From IMG/VR virus record IMGVR_UViG_3300021520_000004, positions 1 through 55,058 of that record: a stretch of DNA of 55,058 nt; one strand, given 5' to 3'. Shown here one piece after another: positions 17,627-24,451 of this stretch; within the stretch, counting starts at the first letter, position 1, and each line of letters begins with the position of its first letter. The stretch comes from a virus. The position numbers were made by a program, and so were the translations under genes. The notes below the pieces were generated by a model. That model did no database searches. It saw nothing but the letters and a program-made list of their open reading frames with translations, and was not told where the DNA came from.

Positions 17627-18691
17627 TTAAGCCGCCACTTCCTCCGTCTCGTATTCAGCGTGACGCCGCTCGCGCACGTAGTAGCCCTCGTGCTCCAGTT
17701 CGTCGGAGCGCTCGAGGCAGAGCGGCTTGTAGGCGCACTGGGTGCAGGTCCGGTCCACCACGCGGAAGGTGAAACCGTCGGCCAGGAAGCGCGTGGTGGC
17801 GTAGATGCTCTGACCTATCTCTGCCAACTCGTCCGCGTTGCGGTACACCCGCTCGCGCACGTGGAAGGTGTCACCCTTGGCCGCCAGCAGTTCCAACACT
17901 TCGGCGTAGTCCGCCGGGTCCTGGCTGCGCTCCAGGATGGTGGCCAGGTAGACGGCGTGCGTGGTGTCAACCGCTTTGTCCTGGCTTGTTCCGCCCTTCT
18001 TCAGCAGCGCCGGGACGGTGGGAACCTTCTTGCGAATGACGTTGTAGAACACGCCCACGGGCAGCCCGTACTCCGCTACCGCCCGCATGACGGCCGGGTC
18101 CGCGGTCCCGCGCTTGATCTGCTGTGTGAGCGCCCAGAGGTACCAGCCGCATTGTTCATCCATGGCCAGCAGACCGATGGACGCACGGTCGACCGTGGCC
18201 CAGGCCTTGTTCTCCAAGAGCCACAGTTGCCCGTCGATCACCACCAGGCCGTCGGCTTTGTATCGGTAGTCGAAGCGGCTAGAGGCGCGGCCGCTCAGTG
18301 CAAGCACAGGCGTCCGGCCCTCCAGTTGCGTGCAGATCACGTCGTCAAACTGGTCGGCCGTCCGGGCGTAGTCCACGTACAGCGCCGCGATCTGCTCCAG
18401 CGTCTCGGCGCGTTCGCGGATGGCCACCCACTCTTCCTCGAACAGATCCATCTTGGCCGCGATGCGCTCGGACTCTTCGTGCTCGGCTACCCGCATGGCC
18501 ACCAGCATCGTGTCGTAGTTGTACGCCGGCCAATCGTTGTACAGCGCGTTCAGCCCCGCGTCGATCACGGAGCCCTCGCGGAACCCAGCCGACTTGCGGA
18601 TGGGAGATAGACGACGGTCGTAGTTCAGGTGGCCCTTGTATGGGCACCGACGCCGGTCCTTCATTTCTGAGTACGTAACGGCAGTCTTCAT
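17627..18691 (-). CDS. RecB/Cas4-like PD-(D/E)XK exonuclease with Fe-S-type cysteines
   Basis: The 354-residue nuclease has an N-terminal Cys (C16 in RRCPYKG) and a C-terminal C316, C319, C325 cluster (CTQCAYKPLC), the spacing of the 4Fe-4S staple in AddB and Cas4 nucleases. The active site is visible as RYKADGLVV followed by LWLLENKAW (D...ExK). It probably resects DNA ends for the Sak4-like annealase. Its start overlaps the upstream HNH gene by ATGA. Confidence 0.8.
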   Translation of the reverse strand: MKTAVTYSEMKDRRRCPYKGHLNYDRRLSPIRKSAGFREGSVIDAGLNALYNDWPAYNYDTMLVAMRVAEHEESERIAAKMDLFEEEWVAIRERAETLEQIAALYVDYARTADQFDDVICTQLEGRTPVLALSGRASSRFDYRYKADGLVVIDGQLWLLENKAWATVDRASIGLLAMDEQCGWYLWALTQQIKRGTADPAVMRAVAEYGLPVGVFYNVIRKKVPTVPALLKKGGTSQDKAVDTTHAVYLATILERSQDPADYAEVLELLAAKGDTFHVRERVYRNADELAEIGQSIYATTRFLADGFTFRVVDRTCTQCAYKPLCLERSDELEHEGYYVRERRHAEYETEEVAA

Positions 18692-19218
18692 ACTGCTTCC
18701 TTCCAGTTCTCACCGCGGACCACGTGGCCCACGTTCTGGAAACTGATGCCATAGATGACCGCTATGTCTTGATAGCGCATGGCACCGGGAGAACTTCCCA
18801 AATCACGAATCTCACGGGCCTGGACGGCGGTGAGTTTTGCTACTGTGCTGCGCCGGATATTGGTGGTTTCCGTCACGGGTTCCAGGTGGTCAGGATTGAC
18901 GCATCCCCGGTTGCAGCAGAGATGATCGAGTTCCATACCAACCGGGATGCAACCCCTCGTCTGCTGGTAGACGTAGCGATGAGCAAAATGCTCACCTTGG
19001 ATGTTCACCCTTCCGTAGCCGTGGGAGTCTTTGAAACCGTTCCAGTTCCAGCATCCCGTTAGGTCGTCAAGGGTGTATCGTTCGTGGAGCGCTGCGGGAG
19101 AGCGCTTGTAATGCCCGGCGACGAACCGGAAGAAATCTCCCTTAACCGCTCCGGTCGCCTTGTGGTTCTTGGTGATTCGATTGGTCGGTTCGCCGCAGCC
19201 ACATTCGCAGAGCTTCAT
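18688..19218 (-). CDS. HNH homing-type endonuclease
   Basis: The 176-residue protein has an N-terminal Cys motif (CECGCGEP), a central HNH_3 module (CWNWNGFKDSHGYGRV, HRYVYQQTRG, ELDHLCCNRGCVNPDHLEPV) and a C-terminal HTH (LTAVQAREIRDL, RYQDIAVIYGISFQNV). This is the usual build of free-standing homing endonucleases. It sits, fully coupled, at the head of the exonuclease gene. Its start has GAGGTGAGCGGCG. Confidence 0.85.
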   Translation of the reverse strand: MKLCECGCGEPTNRITKNHKATGAVKGDFFRFVAGHYKRSPAALHERYTLDDLTGCWNWNGFKDSHGYGRVNIQGEHFAHRYVYQQTRGCIPVGMELDHLCCNRGCVNPDHLEPVTETTNIRRSTVAKLTAVQAREIRDLGSSPGAMRYQDIAVIYGISFQNVGHVVRGENWKEAV

Positions 19219-19268
19219 CGCCGCTCACCTCCTCGAAAACACTTGCTCTTTGACAGTCGCAGATTCAT
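19215..19268 (-). CDS. Possible 17-residue leader peptide
   Basis: A short basic frame (MNLRLSKSKCFRGGERR) has an AGGAG Shine-Dalgarno and ends in an ATGA overlap with the HNH gene. Its codons contain the HNH ribosome-binding site, so it may only couple translation. Confidence 0.3.
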   Translation of the reverse strand: MNLRLSKSKCFRGGERR

Positions 19269-19306
19269 GGTGTTACACTCCTCTCAGATTGTTTCTCAGC
19301 CGCCAC

Positions 19307-19582
19307 TCAAGCGGCACTCCGAGCGCCCGCGTCAACGGGCGCTTTCCTTTGCATGGCCACGTTGCGTTCCCTCGCGGCCGTCGCCAGCGTGTTGTTCACG
19401 CGCTCCATGTGCGCCGCCACGGCTATGGCCATATCCAGCTCTGCCAGCACCCGCCGCGCGTCTATGGCCGACTGCCTGAGCACCCGCTGCTGGTACTCGA
19501 TCTGCTGCCTCAGGTCGTCCACGACCGCGTACTCGTTCTCACTCGCAGCCATGATGGTCGTGTCGATGCGTGTTCTGTTCAT
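19307..19582 (-). CDS. Hypothetical coiled-coil protein
   Basis: The 91-residue protein is almost wholly helical (YAVVDDLRQQIEYQQRVLRQ, AELDMAIAVAAHMERVNN). It starts after a perfect GGAGGTGAC. No family is recognised. The end of the gene contains an 8-bp-stem hairpin (AGCGCCCG/CGGGCGCT) without a T-run. Confidence 0.6.
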   Translation of the reverse strand: MNRTRIDTTIMAASENEYAVVDDLRQQIEYQQRVLRQSAIDARRVLAELDMAIAVAAHMERVNNTLATAARERNVAMQRKAPVDAGARSAA

Positions 19583-19583
19583 G

Positions 19584-19940
19584 TCACCTCCTCCCAGAGT
19601 GCGTCGAACGATTGATGATCCCGGTCACGGTGCTTCGATTCAGCCCGTATAACTGGGCCAGGTCGCGGTGCGATATCCCGCCCTGCGCGTAGCGTTCGCG
19701 GATGGCGTCCGCCTCGGCGTCTGTCACCTTCTGATTGCGATAACCGCAGTACAGGCGGCTCTCATCAGGCTGCAGGTCGCGGTGCAGATCGCAGTACACT
19801 GCCAAGTCGCCCGCAGGCTTCGTGTATCGGCCCACCTGACTGCCACACACTGCGCAGCGACGTCCCACGCCGAAGTCATGTGGCGGCTTCTCGGATCGAG
19901 GTATCGACGCCGACACTCTGTGGTCGCGCGCCTGGATCAC
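19584..19940 (-). CDS. Zinc-finger/HTH protein, homing-endonuclease-associated type
   Basis: The 118-residue protein starts at GTG in a GTGA overlap. It has a zinc-finger-like part (CAVCGSQVGRYT, YCDLHRDL) and a C-terminal HTH (TDAEADAIRERYAQGGISHR, DLAQLYGLNRSTVTGI). Such pairs are DNA-recognition parts of homing endonucleases, but no nuclease core is visible. It may be a regulator or a nuclease remnant. Confidence 0.6.
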   Translation of the reverse strand: MIQARDHRVSASIPRSEKPPHDFGVGRRCAVCGSQVGRYTKPAGDLAVYCDLHRDLQPDESRLYCGYRNQKVTDAEADAIRERYAQGGISHRDLAQLYGLNRSTVTGIINRSTHSGRR

Positions 19941-20050
19941 CGCGGCGGGAACAGCCCGAGGATCCCGAACGCCGCCGCCAGGCCGAGCGGCATCCCGAAC
20001 CATGCGCCGAGGCGCCGCCACGACCAGAGCCAGAGCGGCCGGAGCCTCAC
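19937..20050 (-). CDS. Small membrane protein (37 residues)
   Basis: GTG starts in a GTGA overlap with the preceding small membrane protein, and the stop overlaps the next GTG. The peptide has an Arg/Trp-rich N-terminus and one hydrophobic helix (FGMPLGLAAAFGILGLF). The tight coupling at both ends supports translation. Confidence 0.5.
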   Translation of the reverse strand: MRLRPLWLWSWRRLGAWFGMPLGLAAAFGILGLFPPR

Positions 20051-20163
20051 GGTTGCCGTCCCTTCTCCCGGTCACACCGGGCGGCGTTGATGGCCAGGCT
20101 GATGACGATGCCGAAGGCGGCGGCGTAGAAGGCGACGATGAGAATTGTGATGAGGATGGACAT
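20047..20163 (-). CDS. Small membrane protein (38 residues)
   Basis: ATG lies in a TGATG overlap with the preceding stop. One transmembrane helix (SILITILIVAFYAAAFGIVI) and a basic tail (RCDREKGRQP) suggest N-out/C-in insertion. With the following 37-residue protein it forms a pair of coupled membrane peptides in the middle of DNA-metabolism genes. The role is unknown. Confidence 0.55.
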   Translation of the reverse strand: MSILITILIVAFYAAAFGIVISLAINAARCDREKGRQP

Positions 20164-20726
20164 CAGGAGCACCTGAATATCTTGATGTCGGCACCGTGCA
20201 ACTTCGCCCAGTCCCAGTCCACAAAGATGAAGGATGCGTTTGAGGTCCGCCTGATACCGTAGAGCCCGGCGATGCTGCGGGGGAGATCGACTACTTCTTG
20301 CGCGAGACGTATGAGGCCTGCGGTTCTCATGGCTGCGGCCGACAGAAGAACTCCATCCTGTCTCTTGCTCACATACGCCTGCACCCACAGGTGCGGGTAA
20401 ATCCAGCCACGGTCAGACTCGATCGCGCTGAGACGTTTCTCGTACTCGGTCTTTGCACCGGACGTGCGCGAGTAGCGAATGGTGAAGGTGTCCCAGGCCG
20501 TCTCCCACTGGATCCGACTGGCGATGCCTCGGATACCAAGCTCCTCCTGGTGATGCCAGGCGTCGATACCGGACGCCATGTCCATCAACCTGGCCATGCC
20601 GCTGTCGGTGACAGTCTCCACGGGGATGAGAGCGCCGCCGCCGAACCACGGAGACACAACCGGCCAGACAATCTCCACGAAGTCGCGAGCGCTGTCGGAC
20701 AGGTCTTTCGCGACAACCGCCCTCAT
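20163..20726 (-). CDS. Hypothetical protein, possibly nuclease-like
   Basis: The 187-residue protein starts at MRAVVAKDLS in an ATGA overlap with the ParB-methyltransferase fusion. The central part (MDMASGIDAWHHQEELGIRG, RIQWETAWDTFTIRYSRTSG) has acidic and basic residues in strands in a D...E-type arrangement, and the C-terminus is IFVDWDWAKLHG. This is reminiscent of small PD-(D/E)XK phage proteins, but the motif is not clear enough to call. It is certainly a coding gene. Confidence 0.55.
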   Translation of the reverse strand: MRAVVAKDLSDSARDFVEIVWPVVSPWFGGGALIPVETVTDSGMARLMDMASGIDAWHHQEELGIRGIASRIQWETAWDTFTIRYSRTSGAKTEYEKRLSAIESDRGWIYPHLWVQAYVSKRQDGVLLSAAAMRTAGLIRLAQEVVDLPRSIAGLYGIRRTSNASFIFVDWDWAKLHGADIKIFRCS

Positions 20727-21955
20727 GCCGTCACCGTGAGTCCGCGTTGCTCGCAGATAGCGAGCATGGCGGGGTTCGTGTCGCATCCCCACCCTTGGCG
20801 TCCCAACCGCGCAGCCGCCAGAAGGTGCGTGCCGGTACCCGCAAATGGATCAATCACCAGCTGCCCCGGCGTGGTGGCGTGACGGATGTACTGCTCCACC
20901 AGATCGTCCGGCTTCTGCCAGGTGTGGTAGCGCACTTCGTGGCGCGCGTCGGGTGCGTTGACGATCTGGGCCGAGAACTGCTCGGTGAGTAGTTCACAGT
21001 TGAGAGACGGAGCCGCCGATCCGCGCAGGTAGAAACACGCCTGCCAGTTTCGCTTGTAGCCCATGCTGGGCGCCGGGCCGATGGTGTTGCGATAGGCCCA
21101 GACGAGCACATCGTCGAGCATCAGACGTTGCTGAGAGAGCAGCACGTCGAGGTAGGCGTGCATCTCTTGTGGGTAAGAGCCCGTGAAGATGTAGGCGCGG
21201 CCGGTAGGCTTCACCGCGTCGAGCGCCACCGGGAGCCAATGACGGGCGAAGGCAACCACGTCGTCAACGTCGGTCGAGTAGGGCGGGTCGGTGAGCAGCA
21301 GGTCCGCACCGCCGGAGTCGGCCACCATGCGCAGAAAGTCACAGGCGTCCGACTGCATCACCCGCGCGGTCAGAGTCTGAGGTAGGTCGGTTTCGATCCG
21401 GGCCGTCTCGCGCTCGACCTTCTGCAGCGCTTTGTACGCGCCGTCAACCTTGCCCGTCTTGTCCATCTTCTCGACGAGAGGCAAGAGTACGGGATCCGCC
21501 TCGGCGGCCTCGACAACGCGCCGCGCCTTCTCCAGCGTGCGGCCGGACATGCCGACGTAGGTGGCGGCCTTGTCCACCGTGCGACCGCTAGGGATAGCGA
21601 AACTTTCGCTATCCTCCCGATATGCCTTGTTCACACCTACCGGCGTCCGGACCTCATCCTCCACCGCCCGAGCGATATCCACAGCCTCGGACGGCGATAA
21701 GTCGAGTCGCTCGACGTTCTCGTCATGCTCGCCGCGCAGGATGTCCGCGAGGTCGAGGACGGTCACCGGCGTCTCAGTCCAACCGAGCAGACGCACGGCT
21801 GCAAGCCGCCGCTCTCCGGCGATGAGCCGATGGTCGGGAGTGACAACCGGCGGATGGAGTAGGCCGATTGCGGCAATGCTGTCGGCAAGGGACTGGATGT
21901 CCCCGAGGTTCTTGCGCCGCCGGGTACCGACGATGATGGAGTCGGTAGGGATCAT
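20723..21955 (-). CDS. ParB-like domain fused to DNA methyltransferase
   Basis: The 410-residue protein has an N-terminal ParB/Srx-type domain (SLADSIAAIGLLHPPVVTPD, LIAGERRLAAVRLLG, 21-58) and a helical linker. The methyltransferase follows, with DPPY at 223-226 and FAGTGT at 371-376, i.e. beta-class order. Such fusions are common in phages and are thought to direct methylation. Together with the 7.5-8.7 kb enzyme the phage has two adenine/cytosine-N4-type methyltransferases. ATGA overlaps couple it to both neighbours. Confidence 0.85.
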   Translation of the reverse strand: MIPTDSIIVGTRRRKNLGDIQSLADSIAAIGLLHPPVVTPDHRLIAGERRLAAVRLLGWTETPVTVLDLADILRGEHDENVERLDLSPSEAVDIARAVEDEVRTPVGVNKAYREDSESFAIPSGRTVDKAATYVGMSGRTLEKARRVVEAAEADPVLLPLVEKMDKTGKVDGAYKALQKVERETARIETDLPQTLTARVMQSDACDFLRMVADSGGADLLLTDPPYSTDVDDVVAFARHWLPVALDAVKPTGRAYIFTGSYPQEMHAYLDVLLSQQRLMLDDVLVWAYRNTIGPAPSMGYKRNWQACFYLRGSAAPSLNCELLTEQFSAQIVNAPDARHEVRYHTWQKPDDLVEQYIRHATTPGQLVIDPFAGTGTHLLAAARLGRQGWGCDTNPAMLAICEQRGLTVTA

Positions 21956-22170
21956 GCCCTTGGCTCCCGTGCGCCGAACGTCTCAAACGTGTAGTCGAGA
22001 TCAGGCGTGTTGAACTGGGCCTGGTGCCTCAACTCATTGGCGTAGTGGCGCAGGCCGTTCGCCTGCTTGATGGCTTTCGCCAAGGCTCGCTCAAGTTCAG
22101 CGATCCGTGCAGGTTGAGAAGAGACGCCAGTCCCCTGCCTTACCGTAGGCGCGGGGGCAGGGAACTTCAT
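21952..22170 (-). CDS. Hypothetical coiled-coil small protein
   Basis: The 72-residue protein has a basic Pro-rich start and a central amphipathic helix (IAELERALAKAIKQANGLRH). ATGA overlaps join it to the HTH regulator upstream and the ParB fusion downstream. The role is unknown. Confidence 0.55.
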   Translation of the reverse strand: MKFPAPAPTVRQGTGVSSQPARIAELERALAKAIKQANGLRHYANELRHQAQFNTPDLDYTFETFGAREPRA

Positions 22171-22352
22171 GCCGCTACCTTCCCACGCTGCAGAAGCCAG
22201 CGCATGATCTCGTCGGGACGGAACACGGGCGTGTCGCCGTAGACGGCCGCCGGGCGGGGGAAGTCCCCGTGTTTAGCTCGCCATGAACGCACGGTCACCG
22301 GGCGGCAACCTGCGAGCTTGGCTATGTCCTTGGTGGTAAGTAAAGTTTCCAT
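22167..22352 (-). CDS. AlpA/MerR-like HTH regulator heading the early operon
   Basis: The 61-residue protein is a single HTH_17-type domain (TTKDIAKLAGCRPVTVRSWR, VFRPDEIMRWLLQ). It is paralogous to the gene at 23.9-24.1 kb: both share TT-[KR]-[DE]-IA, P-x-TVR-x-W, DFP and a Y-G-x-T turn. There is no Shine-Dalgarno, and the -10 box ends 6 bases before the ATG, so the transcript is probably leaderless. A palindrome over the -10 may be its own operator. As first gene of the 15-kb early operon it may autoregulate early expression. Confidence 0.7.
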   Translation of the reverse strand: METLLTTKDIAKLAGCRPVTVRSWRAKHGDFPRPAAVYGDTPVFRPDEIMRWLLQRGKVAA

Positions 22353-22358
22353 GCCGTC

Positions 22359-22387
22359 ACTCTAGCACGAGTGCTACCGGCCGTCAA
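22359..22387 (-). promoter_or_regulatory. Early promoter with overlapping palindromic operator
   Basis: On the minus strand TTGACG (22387-22382), 17-bp spacer and TAGAGT (22364-22359). The palindrome TAGCAC-GA-GTGCTA (22363-22376) covers the spacer and reaches the -10; a further half-site GTGCTA lies at 22393-22398. Transcription should start at or next to the ATG at 22352. Confidence 0.7.
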
Positions 22388-22412
22388 CAGGCGTGCTATA
22401 GAACGACAGAAA

Positions 22413-22442
22413 GCCCCGCCGCCTGTACTAGCGCGACGGGGC
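22413..22442 (-). terminator. Terminator-like hairpin
   Basis: GCCCCG/CGGGGC outer stem with additional GC pairs inside, followed on the minus strand by TTTCTG. It separates the Arg-rich small gene from the early promoter. Confidence 0.5.
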
Positions 22443-22587
22443 AGTATGGCTCAGTGAATGGCTTTGAGCCATTGAGTGAGCCATTGCTCACCCTACTGAC
22501 GCCGATAGGGTGATGGGGCGTATGGCACGGAGGGTGACGAGAGGCACGCGTCCAACCATTTCGCCGATCTCGACAGAATGGTCCGCG

Positions 22588-22821
22588 CTACCAGCCGATA
22601 TCCCACAGCGCCGAATGACGGTGTGTGAACCGGGTTGGGCTCACTGACTCTGAATCGTTCCACCGGCCGTCCCGCCACTGGCGCCTCAGACGATGCTCGT
22701 ACTCCTTGCTGGCCCAACGGCGGGCACCGATGCCGGGCTGGATACAGCCCCACAGTAGATGCCTGCGATTGCGGAAGTCCTTGCGCTTCTCAATGCGCGG
22801 GTTCGGGTTGAGACGGGCCAT
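22588..22821 (-). CDS. Arg-rich hypothetical protein
   Basis: The 77-residue, highly basic protein (IEKRKDFRNRRHLL, EYEHRLRRQWRDGRW) starts after GGGGAGGTATGAC. It may bind nucleic acid. It is a single-gene unit between hairpins; a two-codon frame ATG-TTG-TAG with its own GGAGGGGCC lies just upstream. Confidence 0.5.
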   Translation of the reverse strand: MARLNPNPRIEKRKDFRNRRHLLWGCIQPGIGARRWASKEYEHRLRRQWRDGRWNDSESVSPTRFTHRHSALWDIGW

Positions 22822-22987
22822 GTCATACCTCCCCTCGGATACCTACAACATGGCCCCTCCTAATTATCGTTTCAGCCCGATCCCGGAAATGGCGGCGGTG
22901 CGGCCAGACTCTTATTTCAGCGGACAGCAATAGCCGCTCCTCCCGTGTTACTCTGAGTACAGATCCCTTCGTCCGGGCCTTCGCAAG

Positions 22988-23017
22988 GGCTCGCCGGCCA
23001 ACGCCAGCGGGCCTTTT
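22988..23017. terminator. Terminator-like hairpin
   Basis: GGCTCGC (22988-22994) pairs with GCGGGCC (23007-23013, one G-T pair), with TTTT following on the plus strand. It lies just beyond the stop of the leftward gene at 23021. Confidence 0.45.
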
Positions 23018-23020
23018 GCG

Positions 23021-23329
23021 TTACCACTCGCCCCCCGTCCATCCCTTGACCGACCGCGTGTCCATGGCGAGCGCGGCAGCGATAGTCACCTCAAGTTTTG
23101 CGCCCCGCGATTTCGTCCAGCCGAAAAGCATCACCACCCCATCGCAGTCCGTGAGCGCCTTGATATCCCGGCGCATGTGGTGCGCCCACGGGAGCGACGT
23201 ATCGTCGCCAGCCTCGGCCGGGTTGACCACCTCATACCCGGCGGCTCGAAGCTCTGCGGCTGCCGCGTGGAAGGCGGGGTAGTTGAAGTCGGCTTTCCCG
23301 GACATGGGGCCGGCGAGGTAGAGTTTCAT
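23021..23329 (-). CDS. DUF4406 / nucleoside 2-deoxyribosyltransferase-like protein
   Basis: The 102-residue protein begins MKLYLAGPMSGKADFNYPAF and contains LTDCDGVVMLFGWTKSRGAK followed by LEVTIAAALA, the Rossmann-like pattern of nucleoside deoxyribosyltransferase relatives. In this family the SRGA-x-LE segment carries the catalytic Glu. Possible roles are nucleotide salvage or a DNA-modification precursor. Its start overlaps the previous stop by ATGA. Confidence 0.75.
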   Translation of the reverse strand: MKLYLAGPMSGKADFNYPAFHAAAAELRAAGYEVVNPAEAGDDTSLPWAHHMRRDIKALTDCDGVVMLFGWTKSRGAKLEVTIAAALAMDTRSVKGWTGGEW

Positions 23330-23532
23330 CGCTCGAACACCAGCCACCAGGCGCCCACCAACAGCCCGGTCACACCCAACTGGATCCACCACCCGGCGTT
23401 GGAGAGGGCCAGGGCGAAGCAGACGGTGACCACGGCGATGCCGATGCGGGCCTTCCACGTCTCGTGGCGCTCGCGGCGGTGTTCCTCGCGTTGTTCGCGC
23501 CAGAACTCGGCGATCTGGTGACGCTCGTTCAT
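23326..23532 (-). CDS. Small membrane protein with two helices
   Basis: The 68-residue protein has a charged helical N-terminus (EFWREQREEHRRERHETWKA) and two hydrophobic helices (IGIAVVTVCFALALS, LGVTGLLVGAWWLVF). The ATGA overlap couples it to its upstream neighbour. The role is unknown. Confidence 0.6.
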   Translation of the reverse strand: MNERHQIAEFWREQREEHRRERHETWKARIGIAVVTVCFALALSNAGWWIQLGVTGLLVGAWWLVFER

Positions 23533-23750
23533 TCTCCACGCTCCAAGGTTGTGTCCTCGAACCAGTCGCTCGGCACCCCGAGATACTTCGTACCGTTGAG
23601 GCCCTCGACATCGCGGTGATCGTCCGGCCACACCTTCAGCACCTTGACCAGGATCGTTTTCCTCGCTTCTGGCAGGTACATGGGTACCACAGGAGGGTGG
23701 AGGTTCTCGTACATGCAAGAATCGAACCGAGAGCCACCTGGGTTGTTCAT
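23529..23750 (-). CDS. Hypothetical small protein
   Basis: The 73-residue protein is taken to start at MNNPGGSRFDSC, 8 bases after AGGAG. It has one likely beta domain (ARKTILVKVLKVWPDD, GTKYLGVPSDWFEDTTLE). It is the first gene of a three-gene unit with a promoter directly upstream. Confidence 0.55.
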   Translation of the reverse strand: MNNPGGSRFDSCMYENLHPPVVPMYLPEARKTILVKVLKVWPDDHRDVEGLNGTKYLGVPSDWFEDTTLERGE

Positions 23751-23782
23751 CCGCATCTCCTGTGTCTGGGACGTTACAGTAC

Positions 23783-23811
23783 ACCATACATCGACTGCCC
23801 CTCTCATGCAA
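23783..23811 (-). promoter_or_regulatory. Sigma70-like promoter for the three-gene unit
   Basis: Minus-strand TTGCAT (23811-23806), 17-bp spacer and TATGGT (23788-23783), about 33 bases before the ATG at 23750. The -35 touches the preceding hairpin. Confidence 0.5.
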
Positions 23812-23845
23812 GTAGCCCGCCGGGTCGAAACCTGACGGGCTACTT
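23810..23845. terminator. Terminator-like hairpin
   Basis: AAGTAGCCCG and CGGGCTACTT form a perfect 10-bp stem, with a small inner TTCG-type hairpin in the loop. It separates the HTH gene at 23.9 kb from the next promoter. Confidence 0.6.
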
Positions 23846-23915
23846 TGCGAGACGGCCCTGGACACGAAAGGTGGTCAGTCCGTCCTGCCGGTGATCAATG
23901 TCGGGCTCTGCCGGC

Positions 23916-24116
23916 CTACCCGTCCTGCTTGGGCGCGGTGTCCCGGTGATGCTCGGACAACCACGTTTTCACGAGATCCCAGTCGTACACCAGGGTGCCC
24001 CCGTACTCGGCGAGATACTCGGGGAAGTCATCGAAGCGGTAGCGCCACTGGCGCACGGTGCCGGGTAGCACCCCGCATTCCCTGGCTATCTCGCGAGTAG
24101 TCACCACGGTGTCCAT
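23916..24116 (-). CDS. Leaderless HTH regulator, paralogue of the early-operon regulator
   Basis: The 66-residue protein (VVTTREIARECGVLPGTVRQ, RFDDFPEYLAEYGGT, DLVKTWL) is an HTH_17/AlpA-like domain clearly related to the 61-residue regulator at 22.2 kb. No Shine-Dalgarno is present: TACAAT ends 6 bases before the ATG, the same geometry as its paralogue. It is a single-gene unit beside the DnaA-box region and the end of the late operon. It is probably a transcriptional regulator. Confidence 0.7.
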   Translation of the reverse strand: MDTVVTTREIARECGVLPGTVRQWRYRFDDFPEYLAEYGGTLVYDWDLVKTWLSEHHRDTAPKQDG

Positions 24117-24122
24117 GCGGCC

Positions 24123-24151
24123 ATTGTACCACGGATGTCCTGATGTGTAAC
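24123..24151 (-). promoter_or_regulatory. Promoter for a leaderless transcript
   Basis: Minus-strand GTTACA (24151-24146), 17-bp spacer and TACAAT (24128-24123), then GGCCGC and the ATG at 24116. Confidence 0.6.
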
Positions 24152-24291
24152 GTGTGAGGTACTCACTGTCATCGCTGACCGCTCCCACTCCTTCAAGGAG
24201 GGGGCGGGGGGGGTGGATGGTTTGCTGGTTCTTCCTCGGTGTGTCCTAGGTTTGTTCCTCCCTAGGTAGTAAAGATAAGCAGTCCCATTCC

Positions 24292-24377
24292 TGTGGACAA
24301 CTGCCACTAAGCCAGGACTGAACCCGTTTCATCATGTGTGAAATGTTGTTCACAACCTGTGGATACTGTGTGGATAA
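24292..24377. other. Cluster of DnaA-box-like sites, candidate origin
   Basis: TGTGGACAA (24292-24300), TTGTTCACA (24346-24354), TGTGGATAC (24358-24366) and the perfect TGTGGATAA (24369-24377, reverse complement of TTATCCACA) lie within 86 bp. The intergenic sequence is A/T-richer than its surroundings and lies between a terminator and a promoter. No gene is seen from 24117 to 24451. Confidence 0.6.
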
Positions 24378-24381
24378 CGAC

Positions 24382-24426
24382 AAAAAGGCCCCCGCCTAGA
24401 CCGTTGGGCGTCGGTCTAGGCGGGGG
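24382..24426 (-). terminator. Strong intrinsic terminator of the late operon
   Basis: CCCCCGCCTAGACCG (24389-24403) and its exact complement (24412-24426) form a 15-bp stem with an 8-base loop. On the minus strand CCTTTTTG follows. It ends the leftward structural and glycan operon. Confidence 0.9.
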
Positions 24427-24451
24427 CAGCCGGGGAGGGAGAGAACTTGGG

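Noticed and set aside
22843-22855. Two-codon frame ATG-TTG-TAG with a strong Shine-Dalgarno before the Arg-rich gene
   Set aside because: It may be a minimal leader, but chance occurrence in GC-rich DNA with many GGAGG sequences is just as likely.
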